The notes under the pieces: model-generated
The model's input: only the letters and a program-made list of their open reading frames with translations
Told to the model about the DNA's origin: nothing
Databases searched by the model: none
Source of the DNA: Candidatus Altimarinota bacterium
Lineage (GTDB): Bacteria; Patescibacteriota; Gracilibacteria; BD1-5; UBA2023
Assembly (NCBI GenBank): GCA_024709505.1
Contig: JANJWP010000001.1
Span: forward strand, 1 to 41,796
Reading direction: 5' to 3'
Length of the DNA: 41,796 nt
Translations under genes and position numbers: made by a program
Shown here: one piece after another, positions 1-10,300 of the stretch
Numbering within the stretch: position 1 is the stretch's first letter
How the letters are laid out: each line of letters begins with the position of its first letter

Positions 1-114
<114 letters not shown>

Positions 115-152
115 ACTCCGGACGGGAAGTGACGAGAAAACGCGATATTTAA

Positions 153-181
153 AAAAAATCCGCCTTCGGGCGGATTTTTTC
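153..181 (+). terminator. Terminator of the rRNA operon, probably bidirectional
   Basis: The stem AAAAAATCCGCC / GGCGGATTTTTT closes a TTCG tetraloop. T-runs appear on both strands, so it can end the 5S transcript and also the converging minus-strand pilin gene that stops at 190. Confidence 0.9.
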
Positions 182-189
182 GTGGGGGA

Positions 190-897
190 TTAGGGGCTTT
201 GCGGTTCTTTCGTTTCGACGTTTCCCGTTCGCAGATCAAGCCATATGTCCCGGCTCGCATCCTTATTCCGGCTTCAAAATGCCTGCTGATATGCCGCGTT
301 GATTTTCAGTCTCACGGCGGTATTCCGCCCATAATCGACGCATCCGGTCAGCGTTTCGCACGAAAGCGGATGGGCTCGGAGATTCGGTCCATCAACCATG
401 AGAACGATGCTTTTTCCTCCGGTCAGAGCATCGTTTCCTCAGAAGTCGGCCGGATTCCCCACGCGAAATACCGAGTTCCCCGATTTGTCGTATCCGGTAA
501 TGGCCGGAAGATAATACGACGAACGTTCTCAAAAGAAGGGGTTTCCCAAACTTCCGTCGGTATCGGTTCCGCAAACGCTTCCTATGGCTCCGGTTTCCGT
601 GAATGACACGATGCTTCCGGTAATGGCGTTTTCGCCGAATTCGACTGCGTATCCCGAACAATTTCCATTCGGATGAGCCCTGCCGCTTATTGCGGCGGTC
701 TTGGCGTGGCGGATGATGGAAGCAACCTTCGTCGCCATTCGGTCACGCTTTTCTTTGTCGGCCGCGGTTTCATAATCGAAGCTGTTGATTCCGACGGCCA
801 AAACGGCGATGAGGGCGATGACGACGATGATTTCGCTCAAAGTAAATCATCGGACGTTCGAAAAGGGCGGGAGGGCGCTCTGGCGAATGATTTGCAA
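190..897 (-). CDS. Type IV pilin-like protein (prepilin)
   Basis: The 235-residue product has a textbook prepilin signal. A short charged leader ends in Arg16-Gly17, followed by FTLSEIIVVIALIAVLAV with Glu at mature position +5. The cleavage-site glycine (complement of 847-849) is a TGA codon, so the gene only makes sense under table 25. Further TGA codons follow within the globular part, and the frame ends at TAA (190-192). The globular domain has several cysteines and no hallmark I recognise, so it could be a major or minor pilin. The start is taken as TTG at 897; no ATG is available in frame. It is transcribed towards the 5S terminator and faces away from the LPXTG protein gene. Confidence 0.85.
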
Positions 898-920
898 ATT
901 TTTTGATGCTATGATATATT
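892..920 (+). promoter_or_regulatory. Promoter of the LPXTG protein gene
   Basis: TTGCAA (892-897) and TATATT (915-920) are spaced by 17 bp, about 70 bp upstream of the ATG at 993. It overlaps the start region of the divergent pilin gene. On the opposite strand a TATACT box (complement of 937-942) may serve the pilin. Confidence 0.5.
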
Positions 921-992
921 CGAGGAGTCCTTCCGAAGTATAGCGCTTCGAGGCCCGCCCGCAATATTTACTTTCTTTCTTTCCTTACGCTC

Positions 993-1946
993 ATGAAGGC
1001 ACTGAAAATGCTCGCCGTAAGCCTCGCGTTTGCCGTCGCTTCGGCCCATGCCGCCGACGTCGTTACTTCCGACGCTGCCGTCACCGCCGATTCCGTCTCG
1101 GTAGGAGGCACTTCCGTTTCGCTCAACGTCGAAGGAGCGCCGACCTTGGTGGCGACCACTCCGACCTCGGTAACCCTCGAATGGAACAAGGTTGACGCTG
1201 CCGTCTCCTACATCGTGAAGTACTCGACCAAATCGGTTGCCACCTCCCCGGACGTCAACGCCGTGTACGATAACGAAACCGCTCCGGTTACCGAAACCGG
1301 CGCCACCGTCGATAACCTTACCGCCGGTGCCACCTACTACTTCGCCGTCGTGGCTCTCGACAAGGACGGAAACGAATCCGACTCCCTTTCGGAAGAATTG
1401 GAGGTCAATCTCTCCAAGGTTTCGACCACCGCTTCCGAAACGGGCGCCACCGCTTCTTTCGCTCTCGTATCGGTCGCTCCTCAGAACGCCCGCACCCTCG
1501 TTCTTGAATTTTCCGCCGCTCTCGGATCGGAACCGCTTCAGGTAAAGCTTCAGAAAACGAGCAATTCCGCCGCCGTTGACGTTCAATCGGCGACCGTTGA
1601 TTCGGCCAATCCGACTACCGCGACCGTCGCTCTCGCTTCTGATCTCGAAGGGGATTCGAGTTATTCCCTTACCGTTATCTCGGCTAAGGACGTAGCGGGA
1701 AACAATATTCCGGAAGGCATCAACGCCATCAAGGAATTCACGACCGCCGCCTCCCTCGCTCCGGCGACCGAAGTTCCGCTCAATGCCGGAGCTCCCGAAA
1801 CCGCTTCTGGAGCCACCGCCTCCGGAACTGCCGTTGCGGCTGCCGAAGCCCTTCCGAGCACCGGAACCAAGGAAAACGTTATCATGATTCTCGCCCTCCT
1901 TTCGGGTCTTGGAATCGTCTTCGCTTTCCGCAAGAAGTCCGCGTAA
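993..1946 (+). CDS. Secreted, LPXTG-anchored protein with fibronectin III-like and Ig-like domains
   Basis: The 317-residue product begins with a signal peptide (MKALKMLAVSLAFAVASAHA, cleavage after Ala20). A fibronectin type III-like domain follows at about 49-134 (SVTLEW ... SYIVKY ... ATYYFAVVALD), then a bacterial Ig-like domain at about 150-252 (LVLEFSAAL ... SYSLTVISAKDVAGN). After an Ala/Pro-rich stretch comes LPSTG at 287, a hydrophobic segment and a basic RKKSA tail. That is the three-part sorting signal of class A sortase substrates, so the protein is probably linked covalently to the wall. No sortase is visible in the window. The frame contains no TGA codon and ends in TAA. It stands alone between a promoter and a strong terminator. 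Confidence 0.88.
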   Translation: MKALKMLAVSLAFAVASAHAADVVTSDAAVTADSVSVGGTSVSLNVEGAPTLVATTPTSVTLEWNKVDAAVSYIVKYSTKSVATSPDVNAVYDNETAPVTETGATVDNLTAGATYYFAVVALDKDGNESDSLSEELEVNLSKVSTTASETGATASFALVSVAPQNARTLVLEFSAALGSEPLQVKLQKTSNSAAVDVQSATVDSANPTTATVALASDLEGDSSYSLTVISAKDVAGNNIPEGINAIKEFTTAASLAPATEVPLNAGAPETASGATASGTAVAAAEALPSTGTKENVIMILALLSGLGIVFAFRKKSA

Positions 1947-1960
1947 TTCGAACGCAGAAA

Positions 1961-1997
1961 AGAATCCCCGGGAGAAAATCCCGGGGATTCTTTCGTT
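1961..1997 (+). terminator. Terminator of the LPXTG protein gene
   Basis: An 11-bp GC-rich stem (GAATCCCCGGG / CCCGGGGATTC, arms 1962-1972 and 1980-1990) is followed by TTTCGTTT. Confidence 0.85.
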
Positions 1998-2005
1998 TGC
2001 GGGGT

Positions 2006-2033
2006 TTGATTACGCGACGATTCCGGCTATATT
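2006..2033 (+). promoter_or_regulatory. Promoter of yggT-ftsW
   Basis: TTGATT (2006-2011) and TATATT (2028-2033) with a 16-bp spacer, 22 bp before the yggT start. Confidence 0.55.
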
Positions 2034-2055
2034 CGAACGGACTTCATTTTTTCCC

Positions 2056-2334
2056 ATGCTCGATCAATTCGCCCTTGCCCTCGTTGTTTTTCTGACGCTC
2101 TTCCGTTGGATCGTCTTTTTTGACGTCATTCTTTCCTGGACGGCCGTTTTCGGTTTCCGGATACGGATTCCATTTGTCAGAGCTTTGCTTGATCCTTGCT
2201 ACGCTTTCATGGAGCGCACGTTGCCGGTCTCGTTTTCGGGATTGAATTTCGCCCCCATTTTCCTGATTTTGGGAGCTATTTTGGCCGAAAGCGTCCTCCG
2301 TTCGTTCTTTCCCTCGGTAACCGCTTATCTCTAA
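2056..2334 (+). CDS. yggT: YggT family membrane protein
   Basis: The product has 92 residues with two hydrophobic helices, one at each end, separated by the family loop. The loop reads FVRALLDPCYAFMERTLP followed by FSGLNFAPIF, matching the YggT/Ycf19 pattern of a Pro-containing first segment and a DFSP-like second segment. YggT proteins are small inner-membrane proteins often found near division or wall genes; the exact role is unsettled. The ATG at 2056 follows TTTTTTCCC with no Shine-Dalgarno sequence. Four bases separate its TAA from ftsW, so the two are probably cotranscribed. Confidence 0.8.
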   Translation: MLDQFALALVVFLTLFRWIVFFDVILSWTAVFGFRIRIPFVRALLDPCYAFMERTLPVSFSGLNFAPIFLILGAILAESVLRSFFPSVTAYL

Positions 2335-2338
2335 GAGC

Positions 2339-3568
2339 ATGTCCACGTTGAAGACGAAGAGCATTGATTACGGCATATTTTTCGTCATTTTCGCCCTCAT
2401 CGTTTTTGGAATGGTGATGATCAGTTCGGTAAGCGTCTATCCCTCATTCAAGGTTACTTCTTTGATGGTGGCCGCCGAGAAACTCTCCGAACCAAACAAC
2501 CATTTCTACCTCGTGCGCAATATTTCGCACGTTCTTATCGGCCTCTTCCTTTTCGTTTTCGTCGTCAAGACGCCGTATGCGGTGTTCGAAAAATACGCCA
2601 AGCATTTTTTTCTCGGAGGACTCGCGTCCCTCCTAGTCGTACTTTTCGTTTGAGTCGAATACAATGGGGCGAAGGGGTGGATCAATTTGCCGTTCCTTCC
2701 GTTTTCGCTTCAGCCGGTCGAATTCATGAAACTTGCGGCGATACTGTACTTCGCCTATTTCCTCAAGCGTCGCCGCAGCGAAATTCCCACCCTTGAGGGG
2801 GGATACTTGCCCTACATGGCGCTTTTGGGCTCGATCATGTTCCTTTTGGCGCTCCAGCCGGATTTTTGATCCATCCTGCTCATCGCCCCTGTCGCGGTCA
2901 TTATGTTTTTCGTGGGAGGCGGGAGCGTCAAACACATTCTCGTTTCCATCGGGATATTCGCGGTTTTCGCGCTCTCGGTATACGGTCTCGGAAAAGCCGC
3001 CGAGGGCGAGCGGAACACTTTGACCTACATTACCGAACGTATCGACAATTTTCTCTCCGACAACCAGTCGGCCATTTCCAACCGAACCATCAACTTCCAG
3101 ACCGAACAGGGACTCATAGCGATAGGGAGCGGCGGATTCTTCGGTCTCGGATTTTGAAAATCGGTTCAAAAATTCGGCTATCTGCCGGAAGTGCAGGGCG
3201 ACTTTATTTTTTCGGTCATTGCCGAAGAATTGGGTTTCGTTGGAATTTCGCTCCTGCTCTCGAGCTATTGCTACGTCGCGTACCGGGGGTTTAAGATCGC
3301 CCGCCGGGTGGACGACCTTTTCGCTAAGTACGCGGCCGTAGGAATCGTCTCGTGGATATTGGTCCAGGCGTTCGTCAACATGGGAGTTAACCTGAACGTC
3401 GTTCCCCTTACGGGCGTGACGCTGCCGTTCGTCAGCTACGGAGGATCCTCGCTTCTATCGCTTCTGGTTGCGACCGGAATCCTCTTGAACATTTCCCGGA
3501 ACGCCCGCTACGAATCGCCCCACGCAAGCCGTCGGAGCCGGGGATTCTCCCACTTCCGAATCGGATAG
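2339..3568 (+). CDS. ftsW: FtsW, SEDS-family peptidoglycan glycosyltransferase
   Basis: The 409-residue polytopic protein carries SEDS hallmarks: YNGAKGWINL and LQPVEFMKLA near residues 105-130, QPDFGS near 175, YLPEVQGDFIFSVIAEELG near 280-300, and the C-terminal PFVSYGGSSLLSLLVATGILLNISR. The last two fit FtsW better than RodA. It polymerises lipid II glycan strands at the septum, normally with a class B penicillin-binding protein that is not in this window. Three in-frame TGA codons (2651, 2867, 3155) each fall where the family has glycine (for instance QPDF-G-S and GLGF-G-K), which makes this one of the clearest proofs of UGA as glycine. It ends in TAG. Confidence 0.93.
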
Positions 3569-3594
3569 CGCATTCTTCGGAAGTCTTGTGGATC

Positions 3595-3627
3595 AAAAAC
3601 CCCTCCCACAACGGGAGGGGTTTGTTT
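3595..3627. terminator. Shared terminator between ftsW and the ferredoxin gene
   Basis: An 11-bp stem AAACCCCTCCC / GGGAGGGGTTT (3597-3607, 3613-3623) has an A-run on one side and T-rich DNA on the other, so it can serve both converging genes. Confidence 0.8.
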
Positions 3628-3649
3628 CGTCCTGCTGAAAAATCGCCCC

Positions 3650-3889
3650 TTAGGCGATGTCTTCGTGTTCCTTCACGCCGTTTAGGTATTGCCCGTTTTC
3701 GTCGGCCGTCTGCCAACTGATGGCTGACACGGGGCAGGCGGAAATGGCGTCCTCGGTTTCGGATTCCGGGTATTCGGAAAGGGAAGTGACACGGGAAAGT
3801 CCCATGTCGTCGAGCTCGAATACCTCGCCGGCAATCGCCGCACACGCCCCGCATCCGATGCAGGTCGAGTTTACGTGGGGCTTTTTCAT
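3650..3889 (-). CDS. Small [4Fe-4S] ferredoxin
   Basis: From the ATG at 3889 the protein has 79 residues starting MKKPHVNSTCIGCGACAA. The three cysteines of CIGCGAC plus the distant Cys of ACPVSAI form one [4Fe-4S] site; the region between (GEVFELDDMG) is typical of the small monocluster ferredoxins. It is a soluble electron carrier; its partner is not evident here. An in-frame ATG at 3925 would add 12 residues (MNADSIERLKKT), but ferredoxins of this type usually start at the MKK position. TAA stop; no TGA codon. Confidence 0.88.
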   Translation of the reverse strand: MKKPHVNSTCIGCGACAAIAGEVFELDDMGLSRVTSLSEYPESETEDAISACPVSAISWQTADENGQYLNGVKEHEDIA

Positions 3890-3983
3890 CGTCTTTTTCA
3901 GTCGTTCTATCGAATCGGCGTTCATGCGGAGGAAAATAACGTACGCGTGTTCGCGCGGGAAGGCCGAAACCTTTCCAAACGCG

Positions 3984-4017
3984 TTGCGGATTCTAGCGTT
4001 TTTAGTAGTATGCGCAA
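3984..4017. promoter_or_regulatory. Overlapping divergent promoters, ferredoxin and wzy operon
   Basis: Plus strand: TTGCGG (3984-3989), 16 bp, TAGTAT (4006-4011), leading to wzy. Minus strand: TTGCGC (complement of 4012-4017), 16 bp, TAGAAT (complement of 3990-3995), leading to the ferredoxin. Each -10 box lies next to the opposite -35 box, so polymerase should not be able to occupy both at once. Confidence 0.55.
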
Positions 4018-4041
4018 GCTTTTCGAACCAATGCCACCCCC

Positions 4042-5364
4042 ATGCCGAAAATTCTCGACCTTCTCGTAAAGGCGTTCCTCGTCCTTTTGCCCTTCAGCGT
4101 CTTCCTTTCGGTATTTTTTTCCCATAAGCTCGGCGTTCCGGGCGCCAACTCCGCGAAGGAGCTTCTCCTGCTCCTCATTGCGGGAACGGTTGCCTTCGGA
4201 TATTGGAAAAACCGACGGTTTCCCGAATTTTGAGCCGTCGAAATCCTCATTTCCGCCTACGTCCTTTGGATGCTCCTTTCGACCTTCGTAAACGGAGGAT
4301 CGTTCGGGCACTACGTTTACGGGGGCCGCTACGATTTCGAATTCCTTTTCGCGTTCCTCGTTTTCAAGCACGCTTTGGGGTTCCTCCCCGGAAGGATTTC
4401 CGAATACGTTCGGATTTTCCTGTATTCGGCAACTGCCGCCATTGCTTTGGGGGCGTTCGTCCGATTCGTTTTGCACGAGGAAATCCTTCTCCATTTCGGT
4501 TTTTCGCCCAACCTTTCCAATTGGAAATTCGGAGGTTCCGTTCCCATTTACCATGGTATCGACGGAGCGAATGTCCGACGCTTCCAGGGGATTTTCGACG
4601 GACCGAATCCCGCCGCGTTCTTCATGATTACGTACTTGGGCCTGCTTTTCCATTATTTCAAATCCAAAAAGGAAGAACTTTTCGGAGTTTCCGTGTGGGG
4701 GCTCGTCGTTTTCGGCCTCATTTTGTATACGTATTCGCGCTCGGCGTTAGTCGGCATGGCGCTCGGCGTCGGAGCTCTTTTGGCGGTGACGGCCCGGTTC
4801 GTTTGGAAAAAACACCGCAAAGCCGCTTTCGTCGCGATTCCGTTCGTGGCGATATTCGCCCTCGCGTTTTACGTGAAGTTCGAACACAGCATGGACCGCA
4901 TCATCTTGCGCGAAGGATCTTCCAAGGGGCACTTCGAACGGATGGTTACGGGACTGGAACGCTTTCGGGAGAATCCGGTTTTCGGTGAGGGGCTCGCCTC
5001 GGCCGGTCCGGCTTACCGCTACGTGGTTCCGATGAACGAAGGGGAGAGTTTGTACCGTGGGGAAACGAAAATAAAAGAAGACTACTACATTCCCGAAAGT
5101 TGGTACGTGCAACAGCTCGTCGAGTGAGGGGCTCCGGCATTTGCGGCGTTCGTATCGATTCTCGGTCTCATTGCCTGGGGATTGTTCCGGGTTTCGCTCC
5201 CGCTCTTTGCGGCGTTCGTGGCGTGCGGTGCCATGAATCTTTTCCTTCATAGCTACGAATCCGCCTACGCTTCGCTCTCTTTGTTCGCTTTTTCCGGACT
5301 GTTTTATGCCGTATACCAAAAAACCGAAGCTCCTTCGGAAGCGGGAAGGCGCTCCCATGCGTAG
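4042..5364 (+). CDS. Wzy/O-antigen ligase-like membrane protein
   Basis: The 440-residue protein consists of many hydrophobic helices with a large periplasm-side loop. The loop holds RFQGIFDGPNPAAFFMITY (near residue 180), which matches the RxxGxFxxPNxxA pattern of the Wzy_C (PF04932) ligase/polymerase family, and continues with GRFREN-like 'LERFRENPVFGEGL'. Such enzymes polymerise or transfer lipid-linked polysaccharide units outside the membrane. Two TGA codons (4231, 5125) are read as Gly. It starts an operon with the glycosyltransferase, whose ATG lies 8 bp inside its end, and with the WecG/TagA gene. Whether it acts as polymerase or ligase cannot be told from sequence. Confidence 0.82.
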
Positions 5365-6538
5365 CTTCGTTTTCTTCGGAAGGCTCGTTCCCGAGAAAGG
5401 ATTCGAACTGCTCTTTCCTTTTTTCGAGGAAATTCTTGAGACGAAGGTTTCCCGGGTTGCCGTTTTTGGCGACGGGCCGCTTCGAAAAGAGTTCTTTCTG
5501 AGATTTTCGCGCCGAAAGGGTTTTTATGATTTGCAGTGCCTTTCGGATGCGGACTGCGCCGAGCGCTTCGCGTCACTTCCTCCCGGATCGGTCGCGTATT
5601 TTGGTCGGCGCCCCTTTTCTTCGATATCCGGCGTTCTTTCTTTCGCCGATATTTCGCTCATGCCGTCGGTCTTTTTGGAAACCTTCGGTCTCTCCGCGCT
5701 GGAATCGCTTTCGCTTTGAGTGCCCGTCGCGGGATTTTCCAAAGGAGGAATCGTTCCGTTTCTCGTTGCCGACGAACTGCGGCTCGCTCCCCGTTCTCCG
5801 ACCGGAAGCCTCATCTCGCTGCTTTCCGTTTCCGACGACCGCATCTCCGAGTGGAAGGTTCGGGCGCTTTCGGCTTCGAAGGAATATTCTCCCGAACGCT
5901 TTCGCGAAAGGTTTTTTTCGATTCTTCCGAAAGATGCTCGAAAAATCCTCTTGGTGACGGACTTCCTTTCGAATCTTGGCGGAATCGAAACCTACGTCCG
6001 AAACCTTGAGGCCACCCTTCGCGAGTATGGCTTCGAAGTTCAAATCACGGGCTTTGAGGCCGGTTTTTCCACTCCCGCTCAAAAGGTAGCCTCAACCCTC
6101 TCGTCCTTTTTCAACTTTTCCGGAAGAAACCGCCTCTCCAAAGCGGTCGCGGACTTTTCCCCCGACGTTATCTGGTGTCATTCGGTGTTGAGAAGATACG
6201 GCCCCATAGGCATTGAAGGCGTATTCGTCCGGAACGCTTTCCGAATGATGACCTACCATGACCTTGGATATTTCGCTCCTTTCGCGGCGAAATGTTTCGA
6301 GGAATCCGACGTTCCGAATCCGGAATTTTTCGCTTTCGTTCGGAGTGCTCCGGGATTTTTGCCAAAGGCTTTCGCGGCGGCGAAATACGTGAAACTCCGA
6401 ATGCTTTTTTCCCGGCTTTCCCGGTTCGACCTCCATCTTGTTCCTTCGGATTTCGTCGCCCGATACGTTTCAAATGTTCTTCCCCAAGGAAAAACCGTCG
6501 TTTTGCCCCATTACGTTGTCCTTCCATGAACGCGCTAA
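5357..6538 (+). CDS. GT4-type glycosyltransferase with swapped domain order
   Basis: The 393-residue protein begins directly with the sugar-nucleotide-binding half of a GT-B enzyme (PF00534-like): FVFFGRLVPEKGFELL at 4-19, VFGDGP at 36-41, and the EX7E motif E108-E116 followed by GVPV. After residue 190 comes the acceptor-binding half (Glyco_transf_4-like): KILLVTDFLSNLGGIETYV at 196-214, PDVIWCHSV, MMTYHDLGYF, ending in LVPSDFVARY ... VVLPHY. Normal GT4 enzymes have the reverse order. Start and end both fall at the usual hinge, as in a circular permutation. TGA at 5717 and 6527 are Gly; the true stop is TAA at 6536, giving overlaps with both neighbours. It probably adds a sugar to the repeat unit of the surface glycan. 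Confidence 0.85.
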
Positions 6539-7341
6539 CCATTTCGGAAATTTTCCCCAAACTGGAACGCCGGAACGCCCAAGACTCCATCCGCGCAATC
6601 TTGAGCCTCTGTCAATCCCGCTTCGCGCAAGGGTTTCCGGTGCTGGTAAATTTCCTGTATTACGCCAACGCCGAGATGCGCCACGTTTTCGACGTTTCAA
6701 AGCGGACTTCCGCCGATGAATCCTACGTTCAATCCCTTATGGAAGGGGATTTTCTCCTTCCTGACGGAATCGCCCTTGCCCTTTCGTGCTTCCGTTACGA
6801 AAATCCCGAAGCGCCTCCGATCAAAACGCTCCTTTCCTACCGTTCCATGGGGGATTCGACTTTGCCCAATCTCAACGGGACGGATCTTCTGCCCGAATTG
6901 CTCTCAGCTTTCAGGGAAGGGTTCGGTCCTCGCGCGACCGGGTATTTTTATGGCAGCTTCCCGTTCGTGGTGGAGGCGGCGGCAAAATCGATGTCGGAAA
7001 GCTCTGGAATGCCCATCGGTTTCCAAGACGGATATTCCCCCTTCGATTTCGAAGCGTTCGAACGCCTCTGAAGCGGTCCGAAAATCCTCTTCGTCGGACT
7101 TGGAACTCCGAGACAGGAAATCTTTTGCAACGAGAATGCCGCCAGATTTCCGGCGACCTTGGCCGTAACGGTGGGGGGATTTTTCGATTTTATCGGAGGA
7201 GGGGAGACGCGGGCCCCCGAAGTGGTTCGGAGACTCCGACTGGAATGGCTTTGGAGGGTAGCGCTAAATCCTCGGAAAAACGGCAGGAAGGTCGCCGCGA
7301 GCTTCAAGTTTTTCCCCCGGTATTTCCGGGGATTCGAATAA
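6526..7341 (+). CDS. WecG/TagA/CpsF family (GT26) glycosyltransferase
   Basis: The 271-residue protein shows the family core: LPDGIALAL near residue 80, FVGLGTPRQEIF near 190, VTVGGFFDFIGGG followed by RAP, and LRLEWLWRVALNPRK near the end. GT26 enzymes transfer N-acetylmannosamine(uronate) or similar sugars to an undecaprenyl-linked acceptor early in teichoic acid or enterobacterial common antigen synthesis. The exact sugar is not predictable. A TGA at 7069 is Gly, just before the LGTPRQE block. Its ATG lies inside the end of the preceding glycosyltransferase gene (13-bp overlap), indicating coupled translation. TAA stop, followed by a terminator. Confidence 0.88.
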
Positions 7342-7371
7342 AAAGAGGAGGGATTCCCCCCTCTTTTTTTC
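7340..7371. terminator. Terminator at the meeting point of the two glycan operons
   Basis: An imperfect stem, AAAAAGAGG(AGG) / (CC)CCCTCTTTTT, is followed by T-rich DNA. It separates the plus-strand wzy operon from the minus-strand GT-C gene, which stops at 7390. Confidence 0.75.
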
Positions 7372-7389
7372 GGTGGTTTCGCACAAATC

Positions 7390-10300
7390 CTATTTCACCT
7401 CGAAGAGCGCGAGCCAACCGTGATTGGCCACTGAGGCGATGAGATTGATGAGCTCTTCATCGGTCTTGGGTTTCCGGCGTTCGACGTATTTCGAAAGCGG
7501 AAGCAGATAGGGGTGCTGGTCTTTGCTTACGTGCCCACCCTTTATGAGTTCGGCAAAATATTTGTGGCAAGCGGCTTGTTTTTGGGTTCGGTAGGTCACC
7601 GCTCCGGTGGAAGAATACGATTCGTAGTTCACTCCGGCGAGCGTGAGGAATTCTTCGTCGGAAGTTTCTTTGGCGCTGTACATGGCCGATTGGAGGCAGA
7701 GGCTGTCGGTTTTTACGAGCCGGAGCTTGTCCGAACGGAAGGTTTTCAAAAGATTCTCGAACCTTCGGGTCAAATCCCGTCTCGGATCCCGGTCAATCGT
7801 TGCGGCGTTGAGATCGATGAGGAAATACTTTACCCCGAGTCGCTTCAGGCGTTCGACCGTGACGTCGGGATTTTCGTCATAGAGGTATTGTCAAAACGAT
7901 TGGACGAGACTGTCCTCCAGGTAGCGCTTCCGGTTTTCCGAAATGAAATAGGTGAGAAACGTTCCGATTCGGTATATGGTTTCCCCGTTTCGGTCCTCGG
8001 GCTTCGGATAAAGAACGCTTTCAAAAAGAAGGGTTCGCGCCTTTTTCGCCTCGGAATTCATGGTTCGGATTCTTTCGGGTGGAATTCCGGAAACCGATTC
8101 CGGAGAAGTTTCCGCCATTTGATCGAGAATCTGCTGAAGCTTGTCAACACCCCGGTCGTTTCCAAGGTTTTCCAAGACGATGGCCTTCGTTGCCGGATCC
8201 GAAATGCTGCCCACTATCCGGTCAACCAACCCGGTGCCGCCTTTGAGATTGAGCGTGGCAAGGGCGGGGAGATAGTCCGGATGGCTCGCGAAAATCGCTT
8301 CTTCTTGCGAAAGTTTCGAAGCTTTGTAATCCGAAAATCCGGCGCCTCGGAAATTCTTCCATCCGTGGGGAATCGCCGATTGGAAGAAATAGGTCATGAC
8401 GATGGCGAAAACCGTCAATGCCGTCAAAAATCCTCCTTGGCTCGAACCGCCGTCTTCGGAGACTGCCCGTTCGAGCGAAAGCGCGATGGCCGCGAACATG
8501 AGGACGTACACGGCGATTCCATACCAAACGATTCCGTAAGCGGCAATGACGAATACGAAGCCGTAAAAGCAGAGAAACGCCAAATTCGCGAGGAACCGTT
8601 CGTTATGCGCGTGGTTCTTTTCGAGCGCGAAATGGAACCCCAAAAGCGGAAGGAGAGTAATCGCCGCGATGACGAGGTATCCTCCGGGAAGCAGGATGTC
8701 CGAAAAGAATTTCGTCAGCGCGACCGACCCGTAGGGATTGAAGAAATAGAAATACTCGAAGGCGATGACCGCAACGGGGGCCAGTGCGAAGGCCGGATGC
8801 CGGTAAGCAAGAAAGACGAAGGCCGCCGGTAAAAATACGAGGAAGACGAACGTGATTTCAGTATATTCTCCCGGCTGATTGCGTTGATAGGTGAGGTTGA
8901 AGGGGAGTTTGAGGTAGTTGTTGATGCCGTTCTCATATCCGAAATACCGTCCCAAATCTTCGTTGGTGGTTTTTCCGCTCGCGCTCATCGCCGCGTCGGC
9001 GTTAATCCGATCTATGGCATCGAGTTCGCTTTCGGTCCGTACCGTTCGAACGTCTGCCGGAACGGGAAAGAGCGTTCCATTCAAAAGCGTTCCGACATGG
9101 ATCGGGCTTCCGTACCGAACGGCCTCCGAAGCGTTTTTAACGAGCCACGGCGAAAAGGCGGCGCCGGCCGACGCTGCAAAAATCAAAAGGGGTACGGCCA
9201 CCCCTTGAACGGCCGCCTTCCCCCGCTTCCAAAAGGCGTAGCCGAAAAGCGCCGCGGCTCCGCCCAATGAAATGACCGTTACCGCCGAAAGCAGGGCCGG
9301 ATCGTCTTTCGGGTAGTTGACGTTGAGCATTCCCCAAAGGTCCAATGCGGTGAACGATCCGACGAACAATCCGAAGAATCCGTAAAATCCGGGAAGTCAG
9401 AGCCCCACATAAGCAATGGTGGCCGCCGCCCCCAAAAAAAGCATGAGGGTGGTGAATTTCACGGCAAAAGCGATGCCCGCGAGAAATCCGGCCAAAGCCG
9501 CGAGTTTCCAAAATTCCGAACGGTCCTCCTTTTTTGTCCGCACGAGTTCGTAGATGACGAAAATCGCGCCGGTAGTAATGGCGAGGAGCCCGGGGTCAAG
9601 CTTCATGTCCTTAGCCTGCTGGAAGACGATCATGGGCATCGCGTAGGCCAGGGTGGCGAAAAGGAGCGGAAGGTTCAAGTGGCTCCGTTTCGAATCCGAA
9701 AACGAAATGACGCGCTTCAAGAAGAGTCCGATTACGACCACCGCCACGATGCCCCCGATCTGATTGAGGAAAAACGCTTGCGTCGCCGAACGGAACAGAA
9801 AGCCGATACCCGTAAGCGTTTGCCATGCCACGGTTCAAAGACGTCCGATTTCGCCGGTTTCGGCCATGATTCTCGGATAGTTCATGTACACTCCGAGATC
9901 GTCCCAACCAATCGGCATGGGGCGAACGACGTTCACGAAATTTACGCCGATGAGAAAGGTGAGGACGAGGAAGAGAAGCTCCGTCGAAATGAGCGGAAGC
10001 GCCACGAGCTTCGTCACCCCTCCATCCGTTCGGTGGTTTTCGTACCGGAAGACCGGCCCCGAAAGTTTTCGCATCGCCCGAAGGGAGTCCTTCCATCAAA
10101 ACGCGAGCATTCCCGCGAGGGGGAGGAACGTCGTCACGAGGGAATATCCAAACGCCGAAGTCGAGACGGAAAGGAAGAACAAGTACGCTGAAAGACCGAG
10201 CGTTAGTCCCGTGACGATTCGGAATTCCGACGACCGGGTTTCGAAGTCCGCAAACGCCTTTCCCATGGCCCAAAACCCGAAACCGGAAACGACGAGCACG

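Noticed and set aside
199-906. Plus-strand open frames next to the 5S gene
   Set aside because: Antisense to the pilin gene with its clear prepilin signal.
2339-3568. ftsW as a gene broken into several pieces
   Set aside because: All interruptions are TGA in the same frame at family glycines; reading TGA as Gly restores one intact protein. The same holds for wzy, wzx, GT-C, uvrC, rseP, tgt and the giant pilin gene.
7513-8832. 439-codon plus-strand open frame
   Set aside because: Antisense to the GT-C-like protein, whose hydrophobic pattern is coherent across its full length.
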